A model generated the notes under the pieces. The model worked only from the letters and a program-made list of their open reading frames with translations, ran no database searches and was not told the DNA's origin. A stretch of DNA of 64,000 nt from Petrosia ficiformis (Eukaryota; Porifera; Demospongiae; Haplosclerida; Petrosiidae), in NCBI GenBank assembly GCA_947044365.1, contig OX345636.1:19632548-19696547 (forward strand), read 5' to 3'. Both the position numbers and the translations under genes were made by a program. Positions 10,636 through 21,490 of this stretch are shown here, piece after piece. Within the stretch, counting starts at the first letter, position 1. Every line of letters begins with the position of its first letter.

Positions 10636-13403
10636 ATGTTATCTTTCAGCTACAGTTCTCTACCTTTATTTGTTTATTCCGTTATGTCACTCCCAAGAAT
10701 ATGCTGTTTATTTTGTGACATCTACTGATGGTCGAGACTGCACAATGTGATGATAAAAGGTCATAGCTGTATAGCTGCCCATATTAAATGTACTATTAGT
10801 ACCACAACTGCTATCGATATTGCAAATACCAATTCAGTCCTTATGAAAGGACTATCAGTCAGTGATTGTGGAACGGGTCTGAATGTAACAAATGTGTCTA
10901 CACTTTCTCTGTTGGTGTGATTGTCCTCAACACTAGCACTGTTATCATTTCGGACAGTTTGTTTACACATAATGAAGGTGATGACAGTGGTAATGTTAAG
11001 CTGACAGACAGTAAGGGGGAAAATATTTATCATATTAGTAGCTCTACTTTCTTTTAAATCAAAAACCAACCTTCATCTAGTGGATTATCAATAATAGGAT
11101 AGCAATATGCCAACCATTCTGTAATCATCTTTGACTGTTTGTTAATTAGTAATTTTGGTGGTTAGGTTGGAGGTTCAATTGACATACAGGACTCAGTATT
11201 CATTGATAATTCTGTCATCATGAGCCGGGTTTTAATTATTGGAATTTTCCTTTATCAATTTACATCATTTGCAAGAATCAAAAATTGTGATTGTTCTCAC
11301 AATAGAGGAGTGCCATTAGCATTGGGTAGTGCTTATATACAACCCCTGGACTCCCCAGGGTGTTCTAATAAGTTTTATAATAACAGTTTTGTCATGCAAC
11401 ATGAAAAGGATTACATGCAGTATAAAGCAAACTGCTTTAGACACCGTACTATTGAAGTTGTCAACTGTACTTTCTCGTACAATCAAGGATCAGGATTGTC
11501 TTTCAAATGAATGAATATATTCCTCTTGATGAGAAATGTTTTAGTCAGTTCAAACTATGGTCTATCAAAGGGTATTATAATCGGAGCAATATCATTATAC
11601 AGTAGTTCCATAGGTGCCAATAATATTGCTGTATTCAGTAATATCACTGTTGCCAATCATACATCAACTGGAATGCGGGTTTATCGATATTGAGTTATAT
11701 TTGCTAGTACTTTCAGTAATAATCAGTCTCCAGGGAATGGTGGAGCAATATGGGCTAGTGATGTATCAAGCTTTAGCTCTGTGAACAATACTATAGTCTA
11801 TTTCATCAATAATACAGCTAGAAGTAATGGAGGGGGTATCTTTATAGAATCAGCCATTTTCAGTTTACATAAAGATGCTTTGTGTTCACTAAGCGATCCT
11901 GCAGCTAATGTTTTGGGGAATAAAGCTATGTATTCAACTGACTGCATTTGTGGTGGCTATTACTATTTATGTCTATACGATGATGGTAGACAAACTTCTT
12001 CTTTCATGAATGCAGTATCATTTCCTTGCAAAAACTTTAAGATTCTTGAAAATATACCACAACCTTTCAACCAACATGTCTCATCTGTTCCTCTGGGAGT
12101 TTGTTTGTGTGACAGCAATGGAGTTCCAAACTGTTCTTTTAGATTACTTTCAAGAATTATGTACCCAGGTCAATCCATAACTCGGTCATTAGTAGCTGTT
12201 GGAATGTGATGTGCAAAGGAATTAAAATTGGTACAGTTCAAGCAGTGCACAATAAGGAAGACATGGATGTGACAGGCGATGTTTATCAAGACACAGGCAA
12301 ATCTTGTCAGGACTTTACATATCAATTGAAGCAGAAAACATTGAGTGTTCAAAAGAGTGTACTGAATATAGGTGTATTACAATTTACTTCTTTCCCCAAA
12401 CCTTTAATTATAATTAGTGTAACATTTTTTACTTTGCCCTAATTTCTTTAGTAGAATTTACAATGGAGTCAGAAACATGTGAATGTAGAACTATGTTTAG
12501 AGTGATTCTTTGGATTCAATGCGATGTTTCTTGGGTACCTCATTCCATATGAAGAAATGGCACAAACTGGTTATATCACAGTCTACAACATAACTGCATA
12601 GTGATACATGAAATCTGTCCATTCAATTATTGTGATACATCTCTTGTCATCCTCAATCTCAAACAAGTCCAAAGTACAATTTATGTACAACAGATCAGGT
12701 ATTCTTTGTGGAGCCTGTCACAGGACTTAGTCTCACATTAGGTTCAAATCAGTGTGAAACATGTGAGAACAAATATTTAACACTTCTTAGTGCTTTCATC
12801 ATTGCTGGAATAGGACTGGTAGTGTTACTTCTGATATCCAGTGTCAGTCGGGAGTACTAATGGCCTTCTCTTTTATGCTAAATGAAGCTGTTTTGTTTCC
12901 TAATGGTGTCAGCTTACCTGTGTTGACTCTGTTCATTTCGTGGCTTAATCTCGATCTTGGTTTTCAAACCTGTTTTTTGAATGAACATGGCTACAGTTTG
13001 TATTTCCACTCTACATTTGGTTGTTTTATTGTAGCTATAATAATTGGCTGTCGTTACTCAGTAAGACTATCTCGATTCTGTGCAGTACCAGTTCTGGCTA
13101 CACTACTCCTCATGCATGTCCTACTCAAAATTACTACACACTATCACTAATGGACTCATAATGTCTACAATCAAATGTGAAGGCACAGTATGGAATGTGT
13201 GGAGTGTTGATGGTAATATTGCCTACCTGAAAGGCAAACATATACCTCTCTTTGTTGTATCATTACTGTTTCTGCTAATTGGACTAGTCTACACTGGACT
13301 GATATTCTCTAGTCAGTGGCTACAACGTTTCAGTGATAAGTGTTGTAAAAGTTCCATAGATCCTGTAGTGAAACTGAAACCATTAATTGATGCAATTATG
13401 TAG
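10636..13403 (+). pseudogene. Decayed beta-helix / multi-TM surface protein
   Basis: Fragments in changing frames follow the order of a large animal family often auto-annotated as pmp-like (parallel beta-helix ectodomain plus C-terminal multi-TM region). They begin with a hydrophobic leader and YAVYFVTSTDGRDC (about 10650-10740). Beta-helix pieces follow: TISTTTAIDIANTNS, FYNNSF, VNCTFSYNQGSG, NNQSPGNGGAIW, FINNTARSNGGGIF. Then come the Cys-rich junction (DCICGGYYYLCLYDDGR; GVCLCDSNGVPNC; TLGSNQCETCENKYL) and TM pieces (LNEAVLFPNGVSLPVLT, TIKCEGTVWNVWSVDGN, IPLFVVSLLFLLIGL), ending KLKPLIDAIM-stop at 13403. At least five stops or frameshifts interrupt it (for example after 10919, 11507, 11693, 12209 and 12860), and the last TM helices are missing. 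Intact relatives continue well past KLKPLIDA, as recalled from the family. The decay is advanced but order is kept, so this is an old single-copy relic. Confidence 0.75.
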
Positions 13404-13739
13404 TCATTAAAACGATTTTATACATTTACTCATGACAATACCATCATCGAGTATTATTGTGTTCATATAATTATAATTTTCTTAACAATAATAATGTGCC
13501 CATTGGCTACTCCTCTGACAATACTTCCACTGTGTACACAAAACCACATATGGCTAATAATTATTATTGCTCAATAATCAGAGAGTACGGGATAATGTGA
13601 TTGGTGGGTGTGTTAATTAATAATTGTATCAAACAAGATTATACAACAACAAAAATACTCAATTAGCTATATTTCTGTATTTCTTAAAAAATGCACAATT
13701 TCCCTGATACCTATAATGATTATTGCCATATTCCTGGGG

Positions 13740-13970
13740 TTTTATCTTCAGCTTGGTAGCAGGGTGTATATTGGTATGTACATTTCTGATTGCATGATTA
13801 GTGTTTTTTACTATAACCAATAATTTGAAACAAATCAGTTCTTTCTATGCCTATTATCTCATTTTGAAGTTATCAATAGCAGCCTCTTTTATGGTAGTAG
13901 GGTGTATATTGGTATATGCATTTATGACTGTAGTCATAACATTCCTTTTTACTATATAGCTATATTACAA
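13740..13970 (+). pseudogene. Two duplicated beta-helix-like remnants
   Basis: Two copies of about 80 bp (GGTAG(C/T)AGGGTGTATATTGGTAT at 13755 and 13891) would encode GSRVYIG(M/I)YI-type strands resembling coils of a beta-helix. They are probably further debris of the pseudogene ending at 13403. Confidence 0.35.
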
Positions 13971-14876
13971 CCAGACAAAATGCTAATTATCCTCATATTT
14001 TATGTTTCTAACTGTATATATATTGGAAATGTAAGTGTAACTGAGGTAGCTCTTAAAATAACAAATTCATTTTTACAGTGTACCAAGCTGATTATTAGCA
14101 AAAGCAATATTTCTAATGAAATAAGCACATGATGATTAGTTTTAATCTGGAGCAGGATTTGAAACCGCCTTGTATTCAAGCTATCTTCTTGAGTTTCTTC
14201 TTATGTTGTAGAACTTGTGTTTCAGGCTTCCAGTTAGTTTGAAGGTCCCATTTGAAGTTTTACATCACATGTTAAAATGACAAATTCATTTTACAGTGTA
14301 CCAAGTGTACAATTATTTTTAATTATTTAGTTAGTGAAGCAGTGAAATCTCTAATTGGCTGAAACAATTAATTAGAATATTCCTGCACGTGCAGCTTAAC
14401 TGTACACGCTCCTGTCGAGACTTATATTGTTACAGTGACTTCTTGTGTTTCAGACTTTACACAATAATTGTAAAAGATAATTTTCTTCTTAATATTTTAT
14501 CGGATTTTATAATTTTATATTCAAAGAGAATCTTCTTTTAAGAAAAAAAAGATGCCCGGTTTAATTTTGACACTAATCCCCTGCCATAGAATAATAGTAG
14601 AAAAATAGTGTAGAATAGAATAGTGTAATAATACACAAGAAAAAATAGTAGTGTATATATATAATTATATATAATTATATAATATTATAATTATATATAT
14701 AATGTTATAAATAATGTTATATCGTCACGCATATAATCTCTATATCTAACTAACTTGTACATAGATATTATAACTGGATTATGAAACTTTGCCATATTAT
14801 AAATTATTTAACCGTTGTTGGCTCAGTTTTGACAAATTATAGTTATATATATAATCTAATATAATTATAATATTAT

Positions 14877-15030
14877 ATAGTATGCTAGCAAGTCCTATAT
14901 ACAAAATATAGAACCTGAGTTTTGTGTCCGAGGATGTGATATAGCCTGAGCCTGTGAGGGCTATATCACATTCAAGGACACAAAACGAGGGTCCTATATT
15001 TTGTATATAGGACCTGTTAGCATACTATAT
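14877..15030. repeat. Nested hairpin A
   Basis: Arms reading TATGCTA(G/A)CA(A)GTCCTATATACAAAATATA and TTTTGTGTCC..GGATGTGATATAGCC pair with the mirrored sequence ending at 15030. The inner part (TTTGTGTCC, GGATGTGATATAGCC, then GGCTATATCACAT, GGACACAAA) is shared with hairpin B. Confidence 0.75.
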
Positions 15031-15035
15031 ACAGT

Positions 15036-15133
15036 ATATTTTATGATGGTGACATTTCCTGCATAGTGTGAACATGGAAGGTCTATATAAAATATATAGA
15101 ATTCACCACATCAAAGGAATGATGTCACCATCA

Positions 15134-15140
<7 letters not shown>
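15036..15140. repeat. Nested hairpin C
   Basis: ATGATGGTGACAT (15043-15055) pairs with ATGTCACCATCAT (15122-15134). Flanking bases pair as well and a TA-rich run follows at 15135-15168. Confidence 0.7.
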
Positions 15141-15174
<34 letters not shown>

Positions 15175-15267
15175 GTATGCTACCATGGCAACCGTTTGAT
15201 GTGGTTAGGTCTTATATTTTTGTATATAGACCTGTGAATCTTTAATCTATCAGCATACAATATATTG

Positions 15268-15427
15268 TATATAGTACACTTACAGTTCTTATATAAAACA
15301 ATATAAAACCTTGGTTTAGTGTCCTCGGATGTGATATAGCCCTCGCAGGCTCGGGCTATATCACATCCTTGGACACTAAACCTCGGGTCTATATTTTTGT
15401 ATATAAGACCTGTAAGTGTACTATATA
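15268..15427. repeat. Nested hairpin B, relative of hairpin A
   Basis: A long stem starts at TATATAGTACACTTACAG and ends at CTGTAAGTGTACTATATA. Its inner stem TTTAGTGTCCTCGGATGTG / CACATCCTTGGACACTAAA is homologous to hairpin A, so the two arose by duplication. Confidence 0.75.
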
Positions 15428-16326
15428 TATTACATATATATATATATATAATTATGTATAATTATATATATATATATGTATTTCCACTTATCCAGTCTAT
15501 TTTTATCATACTATATATATAGATGTATTTCCACTTATCCAGTCTCCAGTTCCAGTCTACCTTATCCATAACTCCAGTGCAGAAGACTGTAATTTTTCTT
15601 TAATTTCTTGTAAGTTTATTGCTGTTTTTGTACATTTTTTCCCTCTATTTTTATTTTTAATGTAATATACTATTTTTCTTAATGTGTAATACTGTAATAT
15701 TTCATAATAGTGTACACCACTATAAATGTTTCTTGTGTATTAATAACGTAATATTTCATAACCACACACGTGTAATATGCACCACTATTTTATCTTGTGT
15801 ATTACACTATTCTATTCTACACTATTTTTCTACTATTATTCTATGGCAGGAGATTAGTATAAAAATTAAACATAATTTTATCTTAAAAGAAGACTCTTAT
15901 GAATAAAATAATCTTTTTCCTAAAAAAGAAAATCATTTTTTACTATTATTGTGTAAAGTCTGAAACACAAAAAGAAGTCACTGTGACAATAGTAGTGTAT
16001 ATTATGTATTGGATTTAAAAATTATGGAGTCAGTCAGTCAATTTGAGATATATAGGTATGACTGCTTTTATATAATTGTAGTGCTAATAATGATTAAAGT
16101 TAACAACAAGGAACAAAAAGTAGAATGTTCCGAAAAGAATGACCTACATAGGGTTCAATGTAATTTATTCTACTTCTTAGTCATCGACAAGTCTTGACAG
16201 GAGCGTGCACGGTTAAGCTGCACGTGCAGGAATGTTCTAATTAATTTTTTTAATTAGAGGTTTCACTGCTTCACTAATAATATTATTAATTAATATCAAA
16301 GGTTTTTCTTTTTTCCTGATGCATGT

Positions 16327-17455
16327 AGCTCTAAAGCAGTTGCTCTACTGCAAATACAACTCACATTATCAAATTTACTGTCTTACAAAAAATCTGTTGA
16401 TGTGTTTCATTCGCACGTAGCAACACTTTTTCATCAATCCCATGACAGATCTGAGGATCTGATAAACACTTGTTGCAACAGTCACATCATTATTGTAGCT
16501 AATAACACTATATATAGAAGCAATCACACCTATAATATATCACATTAGTCATGACATACAGTTATAACTGACTCCATAATAATTTTTTTTTAATCCAATA
16601 AATTTGGCTCACTGCAGTGAGTGCAAGTGCTAAATAATGACATGTCTCTCAGTCATAGCAATACAATACTCCATCCAACATAAAAAAAGGGTATAATTAC
16701 ATAATACTATATATATATAAAATAATAAAAGTATAATAATACACAGTAATGATGTGGAACTTTCCTAGTTCTTTAACTGTTATTAAATCAGTTTTGACAA
16801 ATTATATATAATTATATATATGTATATTATAATTATATCTCCACTACCAATCACATATTGTTCTTCCATGTCTATATATTAAGCTCACCTTTATCAATTC
16901 CACTGTCTTTCTAACTAATACTGTAACATTGACTTGAAACATGCAAAATATATTTCTGTACTGATGATAGACCTGGATTGTAAAGCCTTTCCATGCATAC
17001 TGAAGCAGACACAGTTCCCCATCTTCAAATTTGTTGACTCATTTTTGTACATCTCAATTTTCATCATTAACAGATCAGTTATACCAGTCTTCTGTTGTTG
17101 TTCATCGTCCAACCATTCAACTGTCTTTCTAACATTGACTACGTTGAGCTATGCAAAGTACATCTCTCTCTGTGTCTATAATGAGTACTAAATGGCTATA
17201 ACTACTATATAGCTCTCAGTTTAAATATTAAATGGTCACAGTCAGTTGTGTGTAGTCTTGAAAATGATATTCTACATCTTAGCAAAACAGCTTCGACGTC
17301 ATTGAAAGTATTTTTCTATGTGACCCACATGCAGTAAAACTGTTATTACCAAACTAAAAGTGACACCAACCTCAAAATACATCACAAGATTCGCTGCGTG
17401 ATGATAAATCTGATGCTACAAGTTCTATTTGCAGTAGAACAACAGCTTTAGAGTT
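16327..17455. repeat. Inverted pair of exon-like segments
   Basis: 16327-16445 (+) and 17330-17455 (-) are diverged reverse complements, each with CTCTAAAGC.GTTG.TCTACTGCAAATA. On the plus strand the first has an open frame from SSKAVALLQIQL to a TAG near 16550 (about 70 codons, no ATG). The minus copy reads SSKAVVLLQIELVASDLSSR before a stop. This is either a duplicated unknown exon or transposon coding debris. The segment 16560-16610 also mirrors 16010-16035 (GACTCCATAAT). Confidence 0.45.
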
Positions 17456-17494
17456 ATCAGGAAGAAAAGAAAAAAAACACAGAAAAAAACAAAA

Positions 17495-17580
17495 GGCGGG
17501 AAAAGAACAATGGAAATCTTTGTGTAAATTTGATTGGCTAAAAGGATTAAAACAAAAGGCGGGAAAATTTAGTATAAAAA
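17495..17580 (+). promoter_or_regulatory. Promoter-like cluster: two E2F-type sites, CCAAT, TATA
   Basis: GGCGGGAAAA occurs at 17495-17504 and 17558-17567. An inverted CCAAT box (ATTGG) lies at 17533-17537 and TATAAAAA at 17573-17580. This arrangement is typical of S-phase Pol II promoters. It heads the repeat unit described at 17495-18620. Confidence 0.5.
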
Positions 17581-18620
17581 GCAGTGCATCTCAAGCATGC
17601 GACATTTGTGGCTCAAAGAGCCGAAGACAACAAGACCAAGAAGAAGTGGATCAAGACTGCGCAAGACCAAGAAGAAGTGGATCAAGACTGCAAGACCAAG
17701 AAGTGGATAGATGGATGAAGATTCAAGAAAGCAAGACCCAAGAAGCAATCATTATACCGATGCCCAGGTTGGGGACACCGAAGGTCTCTTCAAGTCATTA
17801 AAGTGGATAGATGGATCAAGATCAAAGAAAGCAAGACCCAAGAAGCAATCACTATACCGATGCCCAGGTTGGGGACGCCGAAGGTCTCTTCAAGTCACTA
17901 TGGATCATAATACTACAACCACAGGTCAATCTTTCCATGCGTGAGTCACTATAATTTATGTTTAAAAAATATTTTGTATAATTTGCATACTGTTTTACTC
18001 TCTCTATACAGGTACTCTACCTATCCATCTATCCTCTCTCTTCTCTCTTAAAAGGTGAGTTTTCTTTCTGTATCTATTTCTCTTTTTATACCCATTCTTT
18101 ATTAATTTTTTGAACAGTCATTTACTACTTTTCCTTCCACACAGATCTGTTTCTGTGACTTGCTGCAGCTTTTATGCTCCTCACTTGGAATTCATGTACT
18201 CATTTGCCCTCCATTCCTACAATCAGGGTTGGCTAGCCACCCATTTTTTTTTTTGTTTTGTGGTGGCTAGTCTAGCCCTGGTTGTAGTAATGCAGGACAA
18301 TGAGTATACCGATGCCCAGTTTGAGGACGCCGGAGGTCTCTTCAAGTCACTAGATCCAGCCCCGTGTGGGGCAGTTCCAGCCTACCTCATCCAGTGCTCC
18401 GGTTCCAGTCTACCTCATCCAGTGCTTCAGATCAAGTCTATACCTCATCCACTGCTACAGTTCCAGTCTACCTCATCCAGTATTCTAGTTCCATGCAGTC
18501 TGCCTCATCCACTGCCCCGGTTCCAGTCTACCTCATCCATTACTCCAGTCCAGAAGACTTAATTTCTATTTAATTTCTTGTATATAGTTTATTTCTGTTT
18601 TTGGCCATTTTTTTTTACCT
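17495..18620 (+). repeat. Repeat family unit with promoter-like head and 100-bp direct repeats
   Basis: The unit starts with a promoter-like region, then A-rich CAAGACCAAGAAG repeats. Two direct repeats of about 100 bp follow (17703-17800 and 17803-17901), each with TATACCGATGCCCAGG and GAAGGTCTCTTCAAGTCA; a third diverged copy of that core is at 18305-18352. The tail is a degenerate array of TTCCAGTCTACCTCATCCAG (18365-18560). Tail copies recur at 15530-15620 and 24500-24600 (there again with CCAGCCCC.TGTGGGGC). No complete protein was recognised; the open frames shift between repeat copies. Confidence 0.6.
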
Positions 18621-18976
18621 TCAAATTTCACCTTTTTTGTCATCTTTTTTGAAAAATAATTGGTATAAATTTTTTTTATACTACTATTTTGTAATGTGAG
18701 TGTGCATTCATTGAACTTCTCTTTTAAAAAAAACACGAAATAACATACATAATAAACATTGACCATTGTCCCCCCGCAGTACCCACCAGAAATATGGTTT
18801 ACAGGCAAGCCATCATTATTACCACAGGAAAGAAAATTATTTATAATTGTATTGTATGTACTAAATATCTATCTGACAACAAAGTTGATGAAATATGTAT
18901 TCCCATTGTTTCTGAACACGCATGTAGTGATTTAAATACAGGGTCATACACACACACAATAAGTGTATGTGGGTAA
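18621..18976 (-). other. Expected 3' UTR of selenoprotein S; SECIS not resolved
   Basis: Below the selenoprotein S stop on the minus strand. A SECIS element is required if the TGA at 18983-18985 is decoded. Two minus-strand ATGA motifs are candidates for the 5' core: one at 18943-18946, followed about 10 nt later by AAA, and one at 18812-18815 inside a hairpin closed by 18820-18828 against 18773-18781 (9 pairs, three of them G-U). In neither could I place the 3' GA of the quartet convincingly. Confidence 0.3.
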
Positions 18977-20765
18977 TTAACCTCATTCACCACCACCACC
19001 TACTGTAGAGAATGATATATGAAATACAGAACTACACACATAGTAAAAACATTGAACTAGTTTAATGCATACATGTATCACATGAGTCATGACATTGGGT
19101 CTTTCACCTGATTGTGTTTTAAACAACATAGGGCACATTTAAGAAGTGCTTAATGTACAGTGACACTGTAAGTAGAACAACTAGAAATGTCATGTAATAT
19201 GCACTAAATATTTTATAACATTCTTTATGCATGGTGCACTAAACATTTTAATGTTGTTGTGGGACTTGGGCAAGCGACTAAGGTCTCGATTAGATAAAGC
19301 ACTTGTTTGTTTACGCATTATCTAATATCAACCTTTAACTTTTATTGAGCCCTCACCCTTGTATAACATTAAAATGCTTGAATTCATGTTCATCCTTCAT
19401 CATCAAAATCAAATGTATGTATGTATGAGTGTGTATACATATAACCCACTGAAATGTTATGAATATTACATGTACATGCATACATGTTATGATATACACA
19501 CACTTACACACATGTGCATACATATTTATCATTCACACATAGCAATACAAATTCATTTGGCAAATTAATATTTACTTACATTGTCTTCTTGGTGGTCGAT
19601 ATCCACCCCCTCCTCCTCCTCCCCCATTGGTAAGTAATCTCTTCTGGAATATGCTTTACTCTGAGAGTATAAAAATTAATACTAGTAAACTAATGAAAAC
19701 AACAAATACAAATATGTGAGTGGTTATGTTCTAATCTATACATTTAATAGTATGTGGAACTCATTACAGGCAACATGCATGAGACAAGCACTGAGTGCTG
19801 TGAGAAGAATTTTTTGGGTGCTCTTTAAGGTGCTTTGAAGTCATTTATCAATTACAGAACTCGTGTTTTTCTTGTACTTAAATACGTGTTGTTAAGCACA
19901 TTTAAAACACTTTTTAATACTTAGGTCAGCTACATGTATGTGTCTCTCTCTACTTAAGCTAGTTCACTAGTTGATTCTCACAACTGCTATACATGTTCCG
20001 TTATATCTATCTAGGTGTGTAGTACTGTGTACATGTATGTGTCTCATACCGTTTGTTTAGGTTTTGATTTAGTTATAACTTTAAACTCCTCCCACTGTTT
20101 AATTTTCTCATCTCGCTCATTCTCTTGTCGCTGTAAAGAAAGAAAGCGATAAATGAAAGACAAATAATTACATTCAGTTGATTACTGAGCCTTATTAACA
20201 TGGTAGATCTTTTATAATAAAATTAATAAAAACTGAACGTTTTGACCCGAAGGTCTTCTTCAGCAGTACATGTATATAATTACATGCTCAAAACAAATTA
20301 AGTGTTCAGCAGATCCTTCTTATTAATGAGCTTTCAGAGTTCAAACTTACTTTTAATTTAACCAACCAGGATTCCTTTCTATACATATACATGTGTGTAT
20401 ATGTCTGACAATGTAAAATTAATTATATTTATGTATTTCAAACATATACATAAATTGAGGCGGCATCTTCACAGGTTAACTTAATATTAATTTTTATACT
20501 TGAAGAGCAAGTATTGTAATCCACATTTAACTGCCTTCTTAAAATTGCTGATCAAGAGTTGGAGATATGCATTACCATGGTTACGTACACATGTCCATTT
20601 TCACCACAAATTTAATTGCCATACTCCTCCTTTATTAATACATGATTAATAAACTAAAACCACACTTCTTCCACTTTAGTTTGATGTATGGCTGTCTGTT
20701 CGAATGTTGCATTTTCTCTCTTGCTCTCATCATAGCATCTTGATATCTCTCAGCTTTTACAGCAT
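18977..20765 (-). CDS. SELENOS: Selenoprotein S (VIMP), 3' half, Sec encoded by TGA
   Basis: Minus-strand exons: 20666-20765, 20050-20130, 19580-19643, 18977-19002. The pieces are AVKAERYQDAMMRAREKMQ, then TFEQTAIHQTKVEE, then RQENERDEKIKQWEEF (charged coiled coil), then KRLLTNGGGGGGGYRPPRRQ. The last exon completes LGGGGE-TGA-Gly-stop. This matches the SELENOS pattern of a helical cytosolic segment, a Gly-rich tail with (W/Y)RP.RR, and a penultimate selenocysteine. SELENOS is an ER membrane protein of the Derlin/p97 retrotranslocation complex. The N-terminal TM exon was not found. Within the first exon the frame must shift by one base near 20705-20710 to join AREKMQ to TFEQT, so there is an indel here (sequence error or real damage). 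The splice phases of the last three exons fit exactly. Confidence 0.8.
18983..18985 (-). other. SELENOS: Putative selenocysteine codon
   Basis: In-frame TGA followed by one Gly codon and TAA (18977-18979). In SELENOS the selenocysteine is the next-to-last residue, so position and context match the family. Confidence 0.75.
20233..20268 (-). repeat. Degenerate hammerhead-like / Penelope end remnant
   Basis: On the minus strand CTGCTGA-AGAAGACC-TTCG-GGTC-AAAACG resembles a hammerhead core (CTGATGA, stem II, GAAA) with mutated catalytic bases. It lies in the intron between the first two selenoprotein S exons seen. Confidence 0.4.
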
Positions 20766-21193
20766 CTAAGAAACAAAATTAATCATGCTATGACAATTTA
20801 GAAATCCCAAATAACAAGGGATGATTTGGGATTTAGAAAGAAAGTTAATTCTTTGACTTTCCACAAAGAATCTAAACATTCCAAGAATATAGCTACTCAT
20901 CTAAGGTTGGGCAATGATTCATTGCTTGCAATACTGTGTAATTATTATTTCCATTTTACAGTTTTCTTACACACTGTCAATCCTGTCTGTTCGGAGAAGA
21001 ACAAAAGTTTACATTTAAGTTTGTCCTGTTTGAAGTTTTGAAGTTATTAACACTTCTATTAATTATTGCATGAAGTACTAATCGTAAGTTAAATATAAAA
21101 TCACTCAACCATCTTTAGATACACATATACATTCCCAAGATACATGTACATGTATCTGTGTAATTATTTACATATACTTATTCCTATATTACG

Positions 21194-21270
21194 TATTGGA
21201 TTTGCATTGGTTGCAGCAGTTGAAGGCTATCGATGTATAGTTGTGATCCTTGAAAAAATGAGCAATGAGA

Positions 21271-21305
<35 letters not shown>

Positions 21306-21490
21306 AGTGTCTGTGTGTTGGTGTCAGTGTGTACATTCACTATGTTGATTCCTGTATATAGTATGACTATTAGTTTGAAAATTTGAAATATATCATCATG
21401 ACATCATACTTCAACATTAGGTAGATGTTCTGAGAGCTCTGGGGGGTGAGATTGTTAGAACACCAATTTCAGTTGCATTCAATTCACCAG
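21194..21490 (+). pseudogene. Cystathionine beta-synthase, two exons only
   Basis: Exon-like 21194-21272 encodes IGFALVAAVEGYRC and ILEKMSNEK. Exon 21421-21490 encodes VDVLRALGGEIVRTP through FNSP. Both match the PLP-domain core of CBS (IGLALAAAVRGYRC..., EKVDVLRALGAEIVRTP), which makes cystathionine from serine and homocysteine. The second exon has a good acceptor (CAACATTAG) and donor (GTAAGA). The first lacks an AG directly before GTATTGG (the genome reads TTACG), and its donor runs into a (GT)n tract. No other CBS exon was found on either side within several kb. It is most likely a duplicated fragment or decayed copy. The alternative is a real gene with very long introns. Confidence 0.65.

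Larger units (their letters stand above)
14324..16290. mobile_element. Composite foldback element with ~300-bp inverted ends
   Basis: The left end (14324-14640: TTAGTGAAGCAGTGAAA, CCTGCACGTGCAGCTTAA, CTTTACACAATAAT, CCTGCCATAGAATAATAGTAG) is the diverged reverse complement of the right end (15770-16290), in matching order. The right arm carries an extra insert at about 15995-16195. The core (14877-15427) is made of three further hairpins. No transposase frame was seen. It behaves like a large non-autonomous foldback transposon that has itself taken insertions. Confidence 0.75.

Noticed and set aside
17608..17622. GGCTC-AAA-GAGCC hairpin as a histone 3' stem-loop, after an E2F/CCAAT/TATA promoter
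   Set aside because: Stem (5 bp) and loop (3 nt) do not fit the 6-bp/4-nt histone consensus, and no histone coding sequence is nearby.
18773..18828. Minus-strand hairpin with ATGA as the selenoprotein S SECIS
   Set aside because: The 9-bp base stem is attractive but there is no GA on the 3' side to complete the SECIS quartet, so it is mentioned only as a candidate.
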